A stretch of 64,000 nt of DNA from Bradyrhizobium sp. Rc3b (GTDB lineage: Bacteria; Pseudomonadota; Alphaproteobacteria; Rhizobiales; Xanthobacteraceae), in NCBI RefSeq assembly GCF_900114915.1, contig NZ_FOUS01000008.1, forward strand, positions 62,001 to 126,000. The letters are read 5' to 3'. Below, piece after piece: positions 17,066 through 24,907 of the stretch (position 1 is the first letter of the stretch; the number at the start of each line of letters is the position of its first letter). The notes beneath the pieces are model-generated. The model did no database searches and was not told where the DNA came from. It saw only the letters and a list, made by a program, of their open reading frames with translations. The position numbers were made by a program, and so were the translations under genes.

Positions 17066-17464
17066 ATGCAGATCTTGCAGCCGGCCGAATGGAAAAAACC
17101 GCGCGGCTTCTCTCACGGCATTGTGGCGGAAGGCCCTGGCCGCTGGGTGGTTTTGGCCGGCCAGACCGGCGGCGACGAGGCCGGCAATTACACGCCCGAC
17201 ATGGCCGCGCAGGTCGGAGCCGCGCTGAAGCGGATCATCAAGCTTCTGGCCGAGGCCGGCGCCGGCCCCGAGCACATCGTCCGCCTGACCTGGTACCTGA
17301 CCAGCCGCAGCGAATATGAAACAGCCGGTGCCGGCATCGGCGCCGCCTGGAAGGAAACGCTCGGACGCAATTTCCCGCCTTCGACGCTGCTCTATATCGG
17401 TGGCCTCGTGGACGAGCGGGCCAAGGTCGAGATCGAGGTCACGGCGTTCGTGCCCGGCGCATAA
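17066..17464 (+). CDS. RidA (YjgF/YER057c)-family protein
   Basis: A 132-residue protein of the RidA family, which deaminates reactive enamine/imine intermediates. Visible features: GRWVVLAGQTGGDE, the HIVRLTWYLTSRSEY block, and the closing FPPSTLLYIGGLVDERAKVEIEVTAFVPG. The ribosome site GGGAGAA precedes ATG 17066. It is divergent from the EamA exporter, so the pair may serve amino-acid metabolism. Confidence 0.9.
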   Translation: MQILQPAEWKKPRGFSHGIVAEGPGRWVVLAGQTGGDEAGNYTPDMAAQVGAALKRIIKLLAEAGAGPEHIVRLTWYLTSRSEYETAGAGIGAAWKETLGRNFPPSTLLYIGGLVDERAKVEIEVTAFVPGA

Positions 17465-17498
17465 AAAAAGTCGACCCGGCGCGCTCGCCGGATCGACT
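17463..17498 (-). terminator. Terminator for the secreted-protein pair
   Basis: On the minus strand AGTCGATCCGGCG-AGCG-CGCCGGGTCGACT forms a long stem with one mismatch, followed by seven Ts. It lies 20 bases beyond the stop of the gene ending at 17518. Confidence 0.85.
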
Positions 17499-17517
17499 GC
17501 CGTGTCGCTTTACGGTC

Positions 17518-18063
17518 TTACTTCGACAGCGAGATGTTGGCGCCGCGGAATTGGCTATCCGCGCGGATCGAGACGTTCTGCTTGTTGCCGGACGTCTTCA
17601 GCGAGAGGTTGGCATTGAAACCGGCGGCCGAGGCGACCAGCTCGTAGTTTCCGCCGGCACCGCGGCCCTGAAGCGAGCCAGAGATGTTGCGGCTGGCCTC
17701 TGACCAGCTGCCGGCGATCGCGCCGCCTTCAGCCTTGACGTTGGCTCCGAGGTTGAACTTGTAGGCGTCGCTGGCGCAGGTCAGCGACATCTCCATGGTC
17801 GGTCCGATCGGGGCGTATCTGGCCCGGCAGCGGATCCGCTCGGTCGAGCCGTCGTCCAGGGTGACGACGCCGCCGCCGCTCCAGGTACCCGCCAGCGGGG
17901 CGAAGGGGCCCGACTGGGCCATGCTTTCGGTGTTGGCGATCCCTGCCGCAAACAAAACGGCGGCCGCAATCAGCAGCCGCCGGTTCCGGGCGCGAGCCTC
18001 AATTGGTTTATTGGCGCGATGCTTCCCACCGCCCGCTGCACGGTATGCCTGCAGATGCTCCAT
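17518..18063 (-). CDS. Secreted protein, unknown function
   Basis: About 181 residues from ATG 18063. A basic stretch and hydrophobic signal (NRRLLIAAAVLFAAGIANTE) are followed by LAGTWSGGGVVTLDDGSTER and CRARYAP, then alternating polar strands with repeated G-N-x-x-L/V pattern (GNYELVASAAGFNANLSLKT). This resembles beta-rich lipocalin- or adhesin-like exported proteins. Its start lies inside the end of the preceding gene (56-base overlap in another frame), implying translational coupling. No function is recognised. Confidence 0.7.
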   Translation of the reverse strand: MEHLQAYRAAGGGKHRANKPIEARARNRRLLIAAAVLFAAGIANTESMAQSGPFAPLAGTWSGGGVVTLDDGSTERIRCRARYAPIGPTMEMSLTCASDAYKFNLGANVKAEGGAIAGSWSEASRNISGSLQGRGAGGNYELVASAAGFNANLSLKTSGNKQNVSIRADSQFRGANISLSK

Positions 18064-18358
18064 TCCACTTCCCCGATCCGGCGTTGCCGCTGAGTTGACC
18101 GTTGGCATATGCACCATTGATCGAAACTTTCACAAGTCCCCCGCTGCCGATGGTGCCGGAAACGTTAGCGCCGGGCGCGGTGATCCGGCCGTCGGCAACC
18201 GTCAGCATGGAGCTTGCGGTGGGCTCGCAGGTGCCGCTCTTGGTGACGATGATGACCTGCCAGTTGCCGTCATAGGGGCTCTGGGCGAGGGCGGGAGCGG
18301 CGAGGGTGCCGGTCAAAACTGCAGCGGCACAGAACGCCGCGATGCGACCAAAACGCAT
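18008..18358 (-). CDS. Small secreted beta-rich protein
   Basis: A 116-residue protein with a clean signal peptide (MRFGRIAAFCAAAVLTGTLAAPALAQ). The mature part has two cysteines (SGTCEPTA and GIPCSGRWEASRQ) and a repeated G-x-I/V-x-G pattern. The AGGACGG ribosome site fits ATG 18358. It overlaps and precedes the next secreted-protein gene; both have a W-x-G/N opening and C-terminal beta pattern and may be distant paralogues. Function unknown. Confidence 0.75.
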   Translation of the reverse strand: MRFGRIAAFCAAAVLTGTLAAPALAQSPYDGNWQVIIVTKSGTCEPTASSMLTVADGRITAPGANVSGTIGSGGLVKVSINGAYANGQLSGNAGSGKWNGASAGIPCSGRWEASRQ

Positions 18359-18530
18359 GAATTCCGTCCTTGAATTTGTCTGATATGCTGACGCTTATTC
18401 GGACGAAATGTGACGGAAATTTGTTGCAATGCCAAATCGAAAATTGTTCCTGTGGAAACAATGGTTTATTTGCGGTCCCGGCTCCAATTTTCGAAGCGGA
18501 ATCAAGGCCCCTTCACGTTAAGGGTAAACG

Positions 18531-19118
18531 TCAGGAGAGACTCGGTGCAGAGGTCGCGAACTGCTCGTCCTGAGTCTTCGACGGCAGCGCCTTGTGGACC
18601 TTGGCATAATCGATCACGTCGGCGAGCAATTTGAGGCCGAGCGGAGCGAGCGCGCGCTCCCAGAGCTCGCGGGCGGTCTCGCCCTTCTTGACGAAGCACC
18701 AATCCTGGGCGGCGATGGCGCCAGCGTCCATGCGGTCGGCGAGATGATAGATCGTGCCGCCGGCAATCGGATCGCCTTCCTTGATGGTCCATTCCACGGC
18801 GGCCTTGCCGCGATGGCGTGGCAGCAGCGAGGGGTGGTAGCCGATCCCGCCGAACTTGGCGGCGGCGAGCGCGTCCCTGCCGATCCGGGCGTGGCTGTGC
18901 GCCGTGATGATCAGGTCGGTATCGGGGGCAATCTCGGAGGCCACCACCAGCTTCGGATTGGCTTGGACCGCGACCTCGATGCCGGCCGCCTTGGCGGACG
19001 CGGCCAGCCGATCCTCGGCATCGGCGACGACGACCCGGACGACCGAGACGCCATGCTCCCGGAGCATGTTCAGGGTGGTCACGCCGAAATGGCGGGAGCC
19101 GACGAGGGTAATGCGCAT
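18531..19118 (-). CDS. Formyltransferase-like protein with altered active site
   Basis: A 195-residue protein of the formyl_trans N-terminal fold (Fmt/PurN/ArnA). The HxSLLPxxRG loop is present as GYHPSLLPRHRG (His95) and the later catalytic Asp is kept in DRMDAGAIAAQDW. The usual Asn two residues before the His (N-x-H) is Gly here, and there is no C-terminal tRNA-binding domain, so it is not an ordinary methionyl-tRNA formyltransferase. It may act on another formyl donor/acceptor. Monocistronic, starting at ATG 19118. Confidence 0.8.
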   Translation of the reverse strand: MRITLVGSRHFGVTTLNMLREHGVSVVRVVVADAEDRLAASAKAAGIEVAVQANPKLVVASEIAPDTDLIITAHSHARIGRDALAAAKFGGIGYHPSLLPRHRGKAAVEWTIKEGDPIAGGTIYHLADRMDAGAIAAQDWCFVKKGETARELWERALAPLGLKLLADVIDYAKVHKALPSKTQDEQFATSAPSLS

Positions 19119-19304
19119 GAGTGTCCGATCCGGTCTCGCAACTGCGTCATCCTCCCGATAACACGTCCGGACGCCCTGTCACCCCCCGCGCGGCGTTTGC
19201 GCCGGTTATCAACAATGTGCCGGCGGGGCGCGACGGATTTCGCGATTGCGCAGGCGACCGTTCCGGTGCTCCATAGCTGCATTGCACGGCTCGGGAGCGA
19301 GTGC

Positions 19305-19589
19305 ATGCGAGGCGCCTGGCTTTTCCTTTTCGGGATGCTGATCGTAGCCCCTCCGGCCCATGCCGGCGGGCCGTACCCTGCTGTGCCGCCGGAGACGGGT
19401 GTCGCGCCGTTCGTGGGGCCGACTTGGGACGCCTATCGTTGCGCCGGAGGGCCGGTCACCAATTTCTATCACGGTGCCTATTACGGTGAGGAGCCGCCGG
19501 CGCTCTATCGCGGCTATGCTTACCGGCCGTACTATCGCTACGGCGCCTATCGCAGATATCCGCGCACCTATTTCTGCGTCACGGATTAA
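19305..19589 (+). CDS. Small secreted Tyr/Pro-rich protein
   Basis: A 94-residue protein with a signal peptide (WLFLFGMLIVAPPAHA) and a Tyr/Gly/Arg-rich tail (YRGYAYRPYYRYGAYRRY). A GGGAGCGA ribosome site precedes ATG 19305. Such Y-rich envelope proteins are frequent in Bradyrhizobium; function unknown. Confidence 0.7.
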   Translation: MRGAWLFLFGMLIVAPPAHAGGPYPAVPPETGVAPFVGPTWDAYRCAGGPVTNFYHGAYYGEEPPALYRGYAYRPYYRYGAYRRYPRTYFCVTD

Positions 19590-19699
19590 AGCGTGATCCG
19601 GAGAACCGCTGCGCACTTTTCCGGAGCATGTTTTGGCGTTGCCGCACGGCCACGACGGGTCTGCATGCGGGCGATAAAACCGGTTCCTATGTTTCGTTT

Positions 19700-19818
19700 T
19701 TAACAGAGGTATTTGCGGCCGGCTGCTAGACCTGCGCCTACCGGGGCTGGCGACATTTCAACCCGCATCCGTTTTCGAACCCGGCTTTGGCCGCTGGCAT
19801 AATCGCCAGCGGCCTTTT
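19700..19818 (+). ncRNA. Candidate small RNA ending at a strong terminator
   Basis: The perfect 10-bp stem GGCCGCTGGC-ATAATC-GCCAGCGGCC at 19789-19814 is followed by TTTT. No protein gene ends close before it, so it may end a short RNA starting somewhere near 19700. The 5' end is a guess. The alternative is a distant terminator for the secreted-protein gene ending at 19589. Confidence 0.3.
19789..19818 (+). terminator. Strong intrinsic terminator
   Basis: Perfect 10-bp G/C-rich stem, six-base loop, then TTTTCG. Confidence 0.8.
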
Positions 19819-19975
19819 CGTGCCACGCATCACGAAATCATCGAATGGTAACACGATCTCAACCAGCCTGGCGTATCGACGAATCCGTCGCGGATTTGTA
19901 TTGCGTACCGCGACACCGAAAATGTCCCGCCGGCCTTTGTGCGCCGCGCGGGCCTTTTTCGCCGGGACAGATTTC

Positions 19976-20194
19976 ATGCCGAGCGCAATTGAGCAGATTG
20001 TCGACAGCTATGTGCGGCTGAAGAACCGGCGCGGGCTCGATCAGCTGATGATGCACAGACAGCGGCTCGCGGTCGATCTGAAGAGCAGGTCCGGCTATGA
20101 TTTCAGCCTGCCGATCGGCCAGATCGACGAGGAGATCGCGATCATCGAGGCCGGCCTTGGCCGGCTCAAGGCGGAAAATTCCAACCCGGTCTAG
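19976..20194 (+). CDS. Small helical protein, unknown function
   Basis: A 72-residue protein (MPSAIEQIVDSYVRLKNRRG...) that is mostly helical and charged, ending IAIIEAGLGRLKAENSNPV. A GGGACAG ribosome site fits ATG 19976; the longer frame from 19787 crosses the terminator and is rejected. No domain recognised. Confidence 0.6.
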   Translation: MPSAIEQIVDSYVRLKNRRGLDQLMMHRQRLAVDLKSRSGYDFSLPIGQIDEEIAIIEAGLGRLKAENSNPV

Positions 20195-20356
20195 CGGGGG
20201 CGGCGAGGCGGGCTCCCGCGCGGAGTGGGGACGACGCATCGTCGCAGGCCGAAAACCGGTTCATGCATGGTTCAGGCCGGCCATGTCTCAATCCCCGGGT
20301 TGTTTCGTGGGACACGAATCCTGCTAGGCTTGTCCCCGTGATTTGGAGGAGACGTC

Positions 20357-20791
20357 ATGATCGAGCTTGCGCTGGCCGGCCTGCTTGCATTCGCAACCGT
20401 GCCTGCGGCATCGCCGGAGCCCATGGTGCAGCAAGTTCAGTTCAGGGGTGGTCCGGGCGGACAATGTCCGCACGGCTATGATTACAACCACTCGAACGGC
20501 CGCTGCTATCCCAACGACTATCATTCGCCGGGTGTCTATACCCGGGATCCAGGGCCAGGCGAATACTACGGACGACGACGCGGCGGCGGCCTCTGTCCGC
20601 ACGGCTACGACTACAATTACTCGAACGGCAGCTGCTATCCGAACGGGGCGCACGGGCCCGGCGCTTACGGGCGTCCCGAAGCCTACGGCGGACGACGCGG
20701 CGGACTCTGCCCGGACGGCTACGATTACAACTATTCGAGCGGACAGTGCTATCCGAACCGCGCACGTGCGCCCGGCATGTACGGGCGGTAA
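20357..20791 (+). CDS. Secreted protein with three CPxGYDYN repeats
   Basis: A 144-residue protein with a signal peptide (LALAGLLAFATVPAAS) and a GGAGGAGACGTC ribosome site before ATG 20357. The mature part has three copies of a 17-residue unit, C-P-[HD]-G-Y-D-Y-N-[HY]-S-[NS]-G-x-C-Y-P-N, each starting and ending with a Cys pair and joined by Gly/Pro/Arg-rich linkers (residues about 37-53, 77-93 and 116-132). Each unit is likely one disulphide-closed loop. No known function; repeat number suggests a surface or wall-binding structural protein. Confidence 0.8.
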   Translation: MIELALAGLLAFATVPAASPEPMVQQVQFRGGPGGQCPHGYDYNHSNGRCYPNDYHSPGVYTRDPGPGEYYGRRRGGGLCPHGYDYNYSNGSCYPNGAHGPGAYGRPEAYGGRRGGLCPDGYDYNYSSGQCYPNRARAPGMYGR

Positions 20792-20816
20792 TCGATCGCC
20801 GTCCTGAGGCGGGCGC

Positions 20817-21119
20817 TCAGTCGCGCCGGCCGCCGTCGATCACCGTGAATAGCGGCCGAGCCGGGGTCGGCTCGACCAGCAATTCCTCCACCAGCGCGGT
20901 GGCTGCATCGACATATTTGCGTGTCGGCTTGTCGAGAGGGCGCTTGGCCTCGTCGTCGAGCGCGATCTTTGCGGCTTCGACAAGCTTGCGCATGCGCGCC
21001 GCATGGTCGTCGCCCGCCGTCAGCGTCGCGCGCGCCAATGAGCGCAGCACGAACAGCTCGCCCTCGAGACGGAGCAGGCGGTCGTTGAGCCTGGTAAGGA
21101 CGGCGTTGAGGTCGGCCAT
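20817..21119 (-). CDS. Small coiled-coil protein, unknown function
   Basis: A 100-residue protein. The first 30 residues (MADLNAVLTRLNDRLLRLEGE) form heptad-like helices, followed by a charged helical middle and a hydrophobic end (PLFTVIDGG). ATG 21119 has only a weak ribosome site. Not recognised. Confidence 0.65.
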   Translation of the reverse strand: MADLNAVLTRLNDRLLRLEGELFVLRSLARATLTAGDDHAARMRKLVEAAKIALDDEAKRPLDKPTRKYVDAATALVEELLVEPTPARPLFTVIDGGRRD

Positions 21120-21256
21120 GTCTGCTGTTCGGCGCGAAGGATCCGTCCTGATCTAGCGACGATCGGTGAACGGAGTCCAAACGGTACCGGTGCAATTCGG
21201 CCGATCCTCCGGTCCGTCCAGGATGAGTGGCACGGCGCAATCAGAGGTTGGACAGC

Positions 21257-21484
21257 CTACCACTCGACGTCGGCCCAGCGCTTGCCGAACACGGGCGGCC
21301 GTGTCTTCACGGCTTGCCAGCCGAAGAAATGATGCTTGCCGGACCAGGCATGCACCACGCCGCTACAGATGCTGCATTTGAAGCTGCCGGTGTGGGCTTC
21401 GCTGTGCTCTTCCCTGGTCGCGGTGTAATTCATGCCGCAACCTGCACAGGAGAATTCTTCGATCGTCCAGATGCTGTTGGCCAT
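21257..21484 (-). CDS. Small zinc-finger-like protein
   Basis: A 75-residue protein (MANSIWTIEEFSCAGCGMNY...) with CAGCG and CSICSG pairs about 23 residues apart plus histidines between them, suggesting one structural zinc site, and a Trp-rich end. Function unknown; comparable to the proteins at 12645-12863 and 23602-23886. Confidence 0.7.
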   Translation of the reverse strand: MANSIWTIEEFSCAGCGMNYTATREEHSEAHTGSFKCSICSGVVHAWSGKHHFFGWQAVKTRPPVFGKRWADVEW

Positions 21485-21616
21485 TTGATGGAATGCTTTT
21501 TGTTGACCTCGACCCAAGGTAGTCACGGGCGTTTGCAACGGCGTAAACCGGGGCAGGGAAATTCGGTTAACGGGCGTTAGCCAAGCCCGGCCGCCGTCGC
21601 GGGCTGCGCAGCCGGA

Positions 21617-21829
21617 TCAGCTGCCGTTTCGCATGTCCCGGTCGATGCGCATCTGCACCCGCCTGATTGCGAGCTGCCGCAGCCTGCCTTGCACCCGTCC
21701 GGAGCGGACCCTGCCGCCGATCGCATAGGCATATTGCCAATAGCCCGGCGCGGCGTTCGGCCTCAGGGAATAGCGGATACCGCGGTGCATTCCCGCGCGT
21801 GCATCGGATTCGCCGGGAGGGTCTGTCAT
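21617..21829 (-). CDS. Small basic protein, unknown function
   Basis: A 70-residue, strongly basic protein from ATG 21829 (MTDPPGESDARAGMHRGIRY...), with a YWQYAYAIGGRVRSGRVQGR centre. No domain or membrane segment recognised. Possibly nucleic-acid binding by charge only. Moderate doubt that it is real. Confidence 0.45.
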   Translation of the reverse strand: MTDPPGESDARAGMHRGIRYSLRPNAAPGYWQYAYAIGGRVRSGRVQGRLRQLAIRRVQMRIDRDMRNGS

Positions 21830-21973
21830 CGTCTTTCGAATGCGGGATGGCCCCGATGTGTTCCTAATCGTGGGCCCCGGCAGTTCCAGTCGCCTTGACG
21901 GCGGATGCGTTGCTGGCAATAACCGCTAGACCTCGCAAGCACCGGAAGTTGCGTTCATGCCGCAAGGAAAGCA

Positions 21974-23059
21974 GTGCCCGTGAAAAGTCTCCGTCAGCTC
22001 CTGACGGGAGAGGATGTCATCCAGCTCGTGATCCGGCTCGGCCTGCTCGCCCTGCTGATCATCTGGACCTTCCTGATCATCCGCCCGTTCGTGCCGATCC
22101 TGGCCTGGAGCGGCGTGCTCGCGGTCGCGTTCTATCCGGCCTTCAGTTGGGTCGCCAAAATCCTCGGCGGCCGGCCCAAGACGGCAGCAGTGATCCTGAC
22201 CCTGATCACGCTCGGCATCGTCATCGGCCCGGCGACCTGGCTCGGCATCAGCGCGGTGGACGGCGTGCGTGAGCTGGCGCATCAGCTCGGCACCGGCGAT
22301 CTGGCGCTTCAGGCCGCGCCCGAACAGCTCAAATCGTGGCCGCTGGTCGGCCCCTTGCTCTACGAACTCTGGGACCAGGCCTACACCAACGTCCGCGCGG
22401 TGGTACGCGAGGTGGCGCCGTATCTGCAGCCGCTGGCGGGACCGCTGCTTTCGCTCGCCGGCGATGCCGGCGTCGGCACGCTCCAGTTCCTGGTGTCGGT
22501 GTTCGTGGCGGGCTTCTTGTTTCCACATGGGCCGCGGCTGGTCGCGGCCAGCCGCGGTTTCCTGTTTCGCATCGTGCCCGAGCAGACCGAGCATTTCCTG
22601 TCGCTCGCGGGTGCGACCATCCGCGCCGTGGCGCAGGGCGTGATCGGCGTCGCGATCGTGCAGGCGCTGCTCGCCGGCATCGGTTTCAAGCTCGCGGCGG
22701 TGCCGAGCGCCGGCCTTCTCGCCTTCATCGTGCTGTTGCTCTCGATCGTGCAGATCGGCGCCTTCCTCGTGCTGCTGCCTGTCATCATCTGGATCTGGAC
22801 CGCCAAGGACGTCACCACGGCGCTGCTGCTCACCGTGTTTCTCGTCGTCGTCGGCTTCCTCGACACCATGTTGAAGCCGCTCGTGATGGGACGCGGCCTG
22901 ACCACGCCGACCATCGTGATCTTCGTCGGCGTCATCGGCGGCACGCTGGCCCATGGCATCGTCGGCCTGTTTATCGGGCCGATCATCCTGTCGGTGGCCT
23001 GGGAGGTGATGATGGCCTGGATCAGGACGGAGGATCGGGCAGGGGCGTCCGAGGGCTGA
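21974..23059 (+). CDS. AI-2E/PerM-family membrane permease
   Basis: A 361-residue inner-membrane protein of the AI-2E family (TqsA/PerM). Three N-terminal hydrophobic segments are followed by a long loop and a C-terminal group of about five segments, with the family end VGVIGGTLAHGIVGLFIGPI. Start GTG 21974 has AAGGAAA upstream. Family members export diverse small molecules; autoinducer-2 transport is not implied. Confidence 0.9.
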   Translation: MPVKSLRQLLTGEDVIQLVIRLGLLALLIIWTFLIIRPFVPILAWSGVLAVAFYPAFSWVAKILGGRPKTAAVILTLITLGIVIGPATWLGISAVDGVRELAHQLGTGDLALQAAPEQLKSWPLVGPLLYELWDQAYTNVRAVVREVAPYLQPLAGPLLSLAGDAGVGTLQFLVSVFVAGFLFPHGPRLVAASRGFLFRIVPEQTEHFLSLAGATIRAVAQGVIGVAIVQALLAGIGFKLAAVPSAGLLAFIVLLLSIVQIGAFLVLLPVIIWIWTAKDVTTALLLTVFLVVVGFLDTMLKPLVMGRGLTTPTIVIFVGVIGGTLAHGIVGLFIGPIILSVAWEVMMAWIRTEDRAGASEG

Positions 23060-23190
23060 TCTCGCCTCGAACGGCGCGATCCTTCCGCCGTGTCGCGCCA
23101 GGACCCGAGGGATCGCGGCCTGTGATCAAAACGTGCCGGGAACTTGTCTGTTCGACTAGACAAGTTACGATCGGGACGATTCTGGTTTCA

Positions 23191-23595
23191 ATGACGGCAG
23201 CAATGGCGAAGTCTTCCAAACTGGTTGCCGCCCGGCGCGGCAAGGTCTTGTTGGTCAGACGCCGGTCGGACGGCCTGTGGATGTTCCCGGGCGGTCGCAA
23301 GCGCGCGCGCGAGTCCGACAAGGATTGCCTGCGGCGTGAGATCAGGGAAGAGCTGCCCAAGCTGAAGCTTGGTAGGATCAGCCTCTGGAAGGAAGTGACG
23401 GCGAGAAACAAGCGTTCCGGTCGCAAGATGAGCGACGCGATCTTCATTGCCAAGACCGCCAAAGGCAGGCTGGCGATCGGCGACAAGAAGGAGATCGACC
23501 GCGCCGCCTGGCAGAAGCCGCGCGGCATCCGTCTGACGCCGACCTCGCGCTATATCCGCGACCGCCTGTTTCCGAGGAAGCAGAGGCGGCGGTGA
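23191..23595 (+). CDS. NUDIX hydrolase
   Basis: A 134-residue protein with a complete NUDIX box: the Gly of GGRKRARE, then REIREELP (G-x5-E-x7-REUxEE). Substrate is likely a nucleoside diphosphate derivative. It resembles short MutT-like enzymes with a basic C-terminus (RLFPRKQRRR). Start ATG 23191; ATG 23203 is an alternative. Confidence 0.88.
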   Translation: MTAAMAKSSKLVAARRGKVLLVRRRSDGLWMFPGGRKRARESDKDCLRREIREELPKLKLGRISLWKEVTARNKRSGRKMSDAIFIAKTAKGRLAIGDKKEIDRAAWQKPRGIRLTPTSRYIRDRLFPRKQRRR

Positions 23596-23601
23596 GCTAG
23601 G

Positions 23602-23886
23602 CTAGTCCTCGCGTCCCGCCGATCGCGTTCGTCCGGCGAACCTCCTCGACTGCGCCCCCTGCGGTTCGGGCGCAGCAAGCTTCGCGGCCTCGGCCTCGCG
23701 CATCTCCTTGCGGACCTTGCGCGCATCGCGCATCGCGCGCTTGACGAAAGGATGTTGGGAATCCTCGGCGAAGAACAGCACCACTTCGCAGCTCGGACAT
23801 TGCCTCGAATAGCCGTCCTGCAACCGCCCGGCGCGATCGCGAAACACGTTCTTGCACCGCGTGCACTGAATCTGGACTGAACTCAT
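23602..23886 (-). CDS. Zinc-ribbon protein
   Basis: A 94-residue protein with a CxxC...CxxC ribbon (CTRCKNVF and CPSCEVVLFF, residues about 8-38), then a very basic helical region (RDARKVRKEMREAEAAK). Convergent with the NUDIX gene, six bases apart. Possibly nucleic-acid binding; unknown function. Confidence 0.7.
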   Translation of the reverse strand: MSSVQIQCTRCKNVFRDRAGRLQDGYSRQCPSCEVVLFFAEDSQHPFVKRAMRDARKVRKEMREAEAAKLAAPEPQGAQSRRFAGRTRSAGRED

Positions 23887-24051
23887 GCGCGCACAACAAT
23901 GACTTTGGGAGATGGATCGTCAGCTGATCCCAAATGTCTGAAGAAAGCTTGAATGCCTTGGTGGCGGAATGCTCGCAGACCGCGCGGGCAAGCGCCATCG
24001 GCCGGCCGTGGCCGGCGGTGGAAGAGGCCGCTTGGAACAGCCGGGCAGTCG

Positions 24052-24291
24052 CTATTGCTTGGCCGCCATCGTGTCCAGGCACTGGTTGAGAAAGGCGGTG
24101 CGATCCCTCGGCAGCACTTTCTCGAGGTCCGCCTTCAGCGCGCATTCGCGCTGGCGCAACTGCTCGGCCCGGCGCTTCTCGGCCGCCTCGCGGAATTCGG
24201 GAGCAACCTTGTTGGGATCGACCAGCGGCTGAGAGCGTGCGGGAGCCGTCGCAAGCAGTGCAATGGCGGCGATGAAAATGACTGGTTTCAA
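24052..24291 (-). CDS. Small secreted protein, TTG start
   Basis: A 79-residue exported protein. A GGAGG ribosome site lies five bases before a TTG at 24291, giving a clean signal peptide (LKPVIFIAAIALLATAPARS); the ATG at 24315 lies above the ribosome site. The mature helical part (EFREAAEKRRAEQLRQRECA) contains two cysteines. Function unknown. Confidence 0.65.
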   Translation of the reverse strand: MKPVIFIAAIALLATAPARSQPLVDPNKVAPEFREAAEKRRAEQLRQRECALKADLEKVLPRDRTAFLNQCLDTMAAKQ

Positions 24292-24479
24292 ATGAGCCTC
24301 CGTAAAATGAGGCATCCTAGCGCGCGACGGGTGCGCGCTCAAACCGGGGAATGCGGTACTCCGTTCCGGCGTGCTTTGCCGCGCGGGCGAACCTCCGCCG
24401 GCGACTTTGGAACGACTTGGCACGGCAAACGTCGAATCCTGGCTCCCGGCCCATCCCCAAGCCCCAAAACCCCCAGGCC

Positions 24480-24537
24480 GGGAGTAAACCTTCCCCACAA
24501 AGGTTGGCGACCTCGGTCTCACCGAGGTCGTTTGTTT
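24480..24537 (+). ncRNA. Candidate small RNA or leader with pyrimidine-rich loop
   Basis: Hairpin AACCTT/AAGGTT with a CCCCACA loop (24487-24505), directly followed by a perfect 9-bp hairpin GACCTCGGT-CTC-ACCGAGGTC (24509-24529) and GTTTGTTT. A C-rich loop facing Shine-Dalgarno sequences plus a terminator is a usual sRNA layout. The 5' end is unknown. Confidence 0.3.
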
Positions 24538-24584
24538 GGCGTGTGTGAACCAGTTCACAAGCGCGAGGTGAAATCGCTGCTATG

Positions 24585-24655
24585 AAGACGTCATTGCTTG
24601 ACCAGTTCATTTTGCTCGAAACGCCCCAGCGTGGCTCCAAGCGCTGGGGTTTTTC
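24585..24655 (+). ncRNA. Candidate small RNA of about 70 nt
   Basis: A strong terminator ends this stretch, and no protein gene is being read through on this strand for nearly 1 kb. The unpaired AU-rich part (TTCATTTTGCTCGAAA) just before the terminator stem is like an Hfq-binding region. A possible -10 element (GCTATGA) lies at about 24578. Alternative: a leader of the Mfd paralogue gene downstream. Confidence 0.35.
24624..24655 (+). terminator. Strong intrinsic terminator
   Basis: CCCCAGCG (24624-24631) and CGCTGGGG (24642-24649) with a 10-base loop, then TTTTTCGTTT. Confidence 0.85.
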
Positions 24656-24907
24656 GTTTCTCTCCGGGCGCAGAATGTTTACAATCGCGCCAAGCGTCGC
24701 ATCGACAGACGCAGATCTCGCGCCGCGCTAGTTCCGGCCCGAGCTCGATCAACAGCCAAATTGTCGGGATCGCGGCGCCGCGCCGAACGTTGCCACCAGG
24801 CGTGCGTTCACCGGGCAAATCCCATATGCAAGGCGAGAAGTCGCCGAATCGGAATGAGGGCGGCTGGCGTTCAGTTGACGACGGCTTACGACCAGAAACG
24901 GATTCAA

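Larger units (their letters stand above)
19590..19975. other. Gene-free stretch with a strong terminator
   Basis: No convincing protein gene. It begins with a degenerate CGTGATCCGG...TTTTCCGGAGCATG element of the type scattered in Bradyrhizobium, and contains the strong terminator at 19789-19818, 200 bases beyond the nearest upstream gene. Confidence 0.6.
24292..24907. other. Gene-free stretch with RNA-like hairpins
   Basis: No convincing protein gene on either strand. Contains hairpins at 24487-24505 and 24509-24529 (followed by GTTTGTTT) and a strong terminator at 24624-24655, suggesting one or two small RNA genes on the plus strand. Confidence 0.6.

Noticed and set aside
21974..23059. Quorum-sensing AI-2 exporter
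   Set aside because: The AI-2E name covers many unrelated permeases and no luxS is visible in the window.
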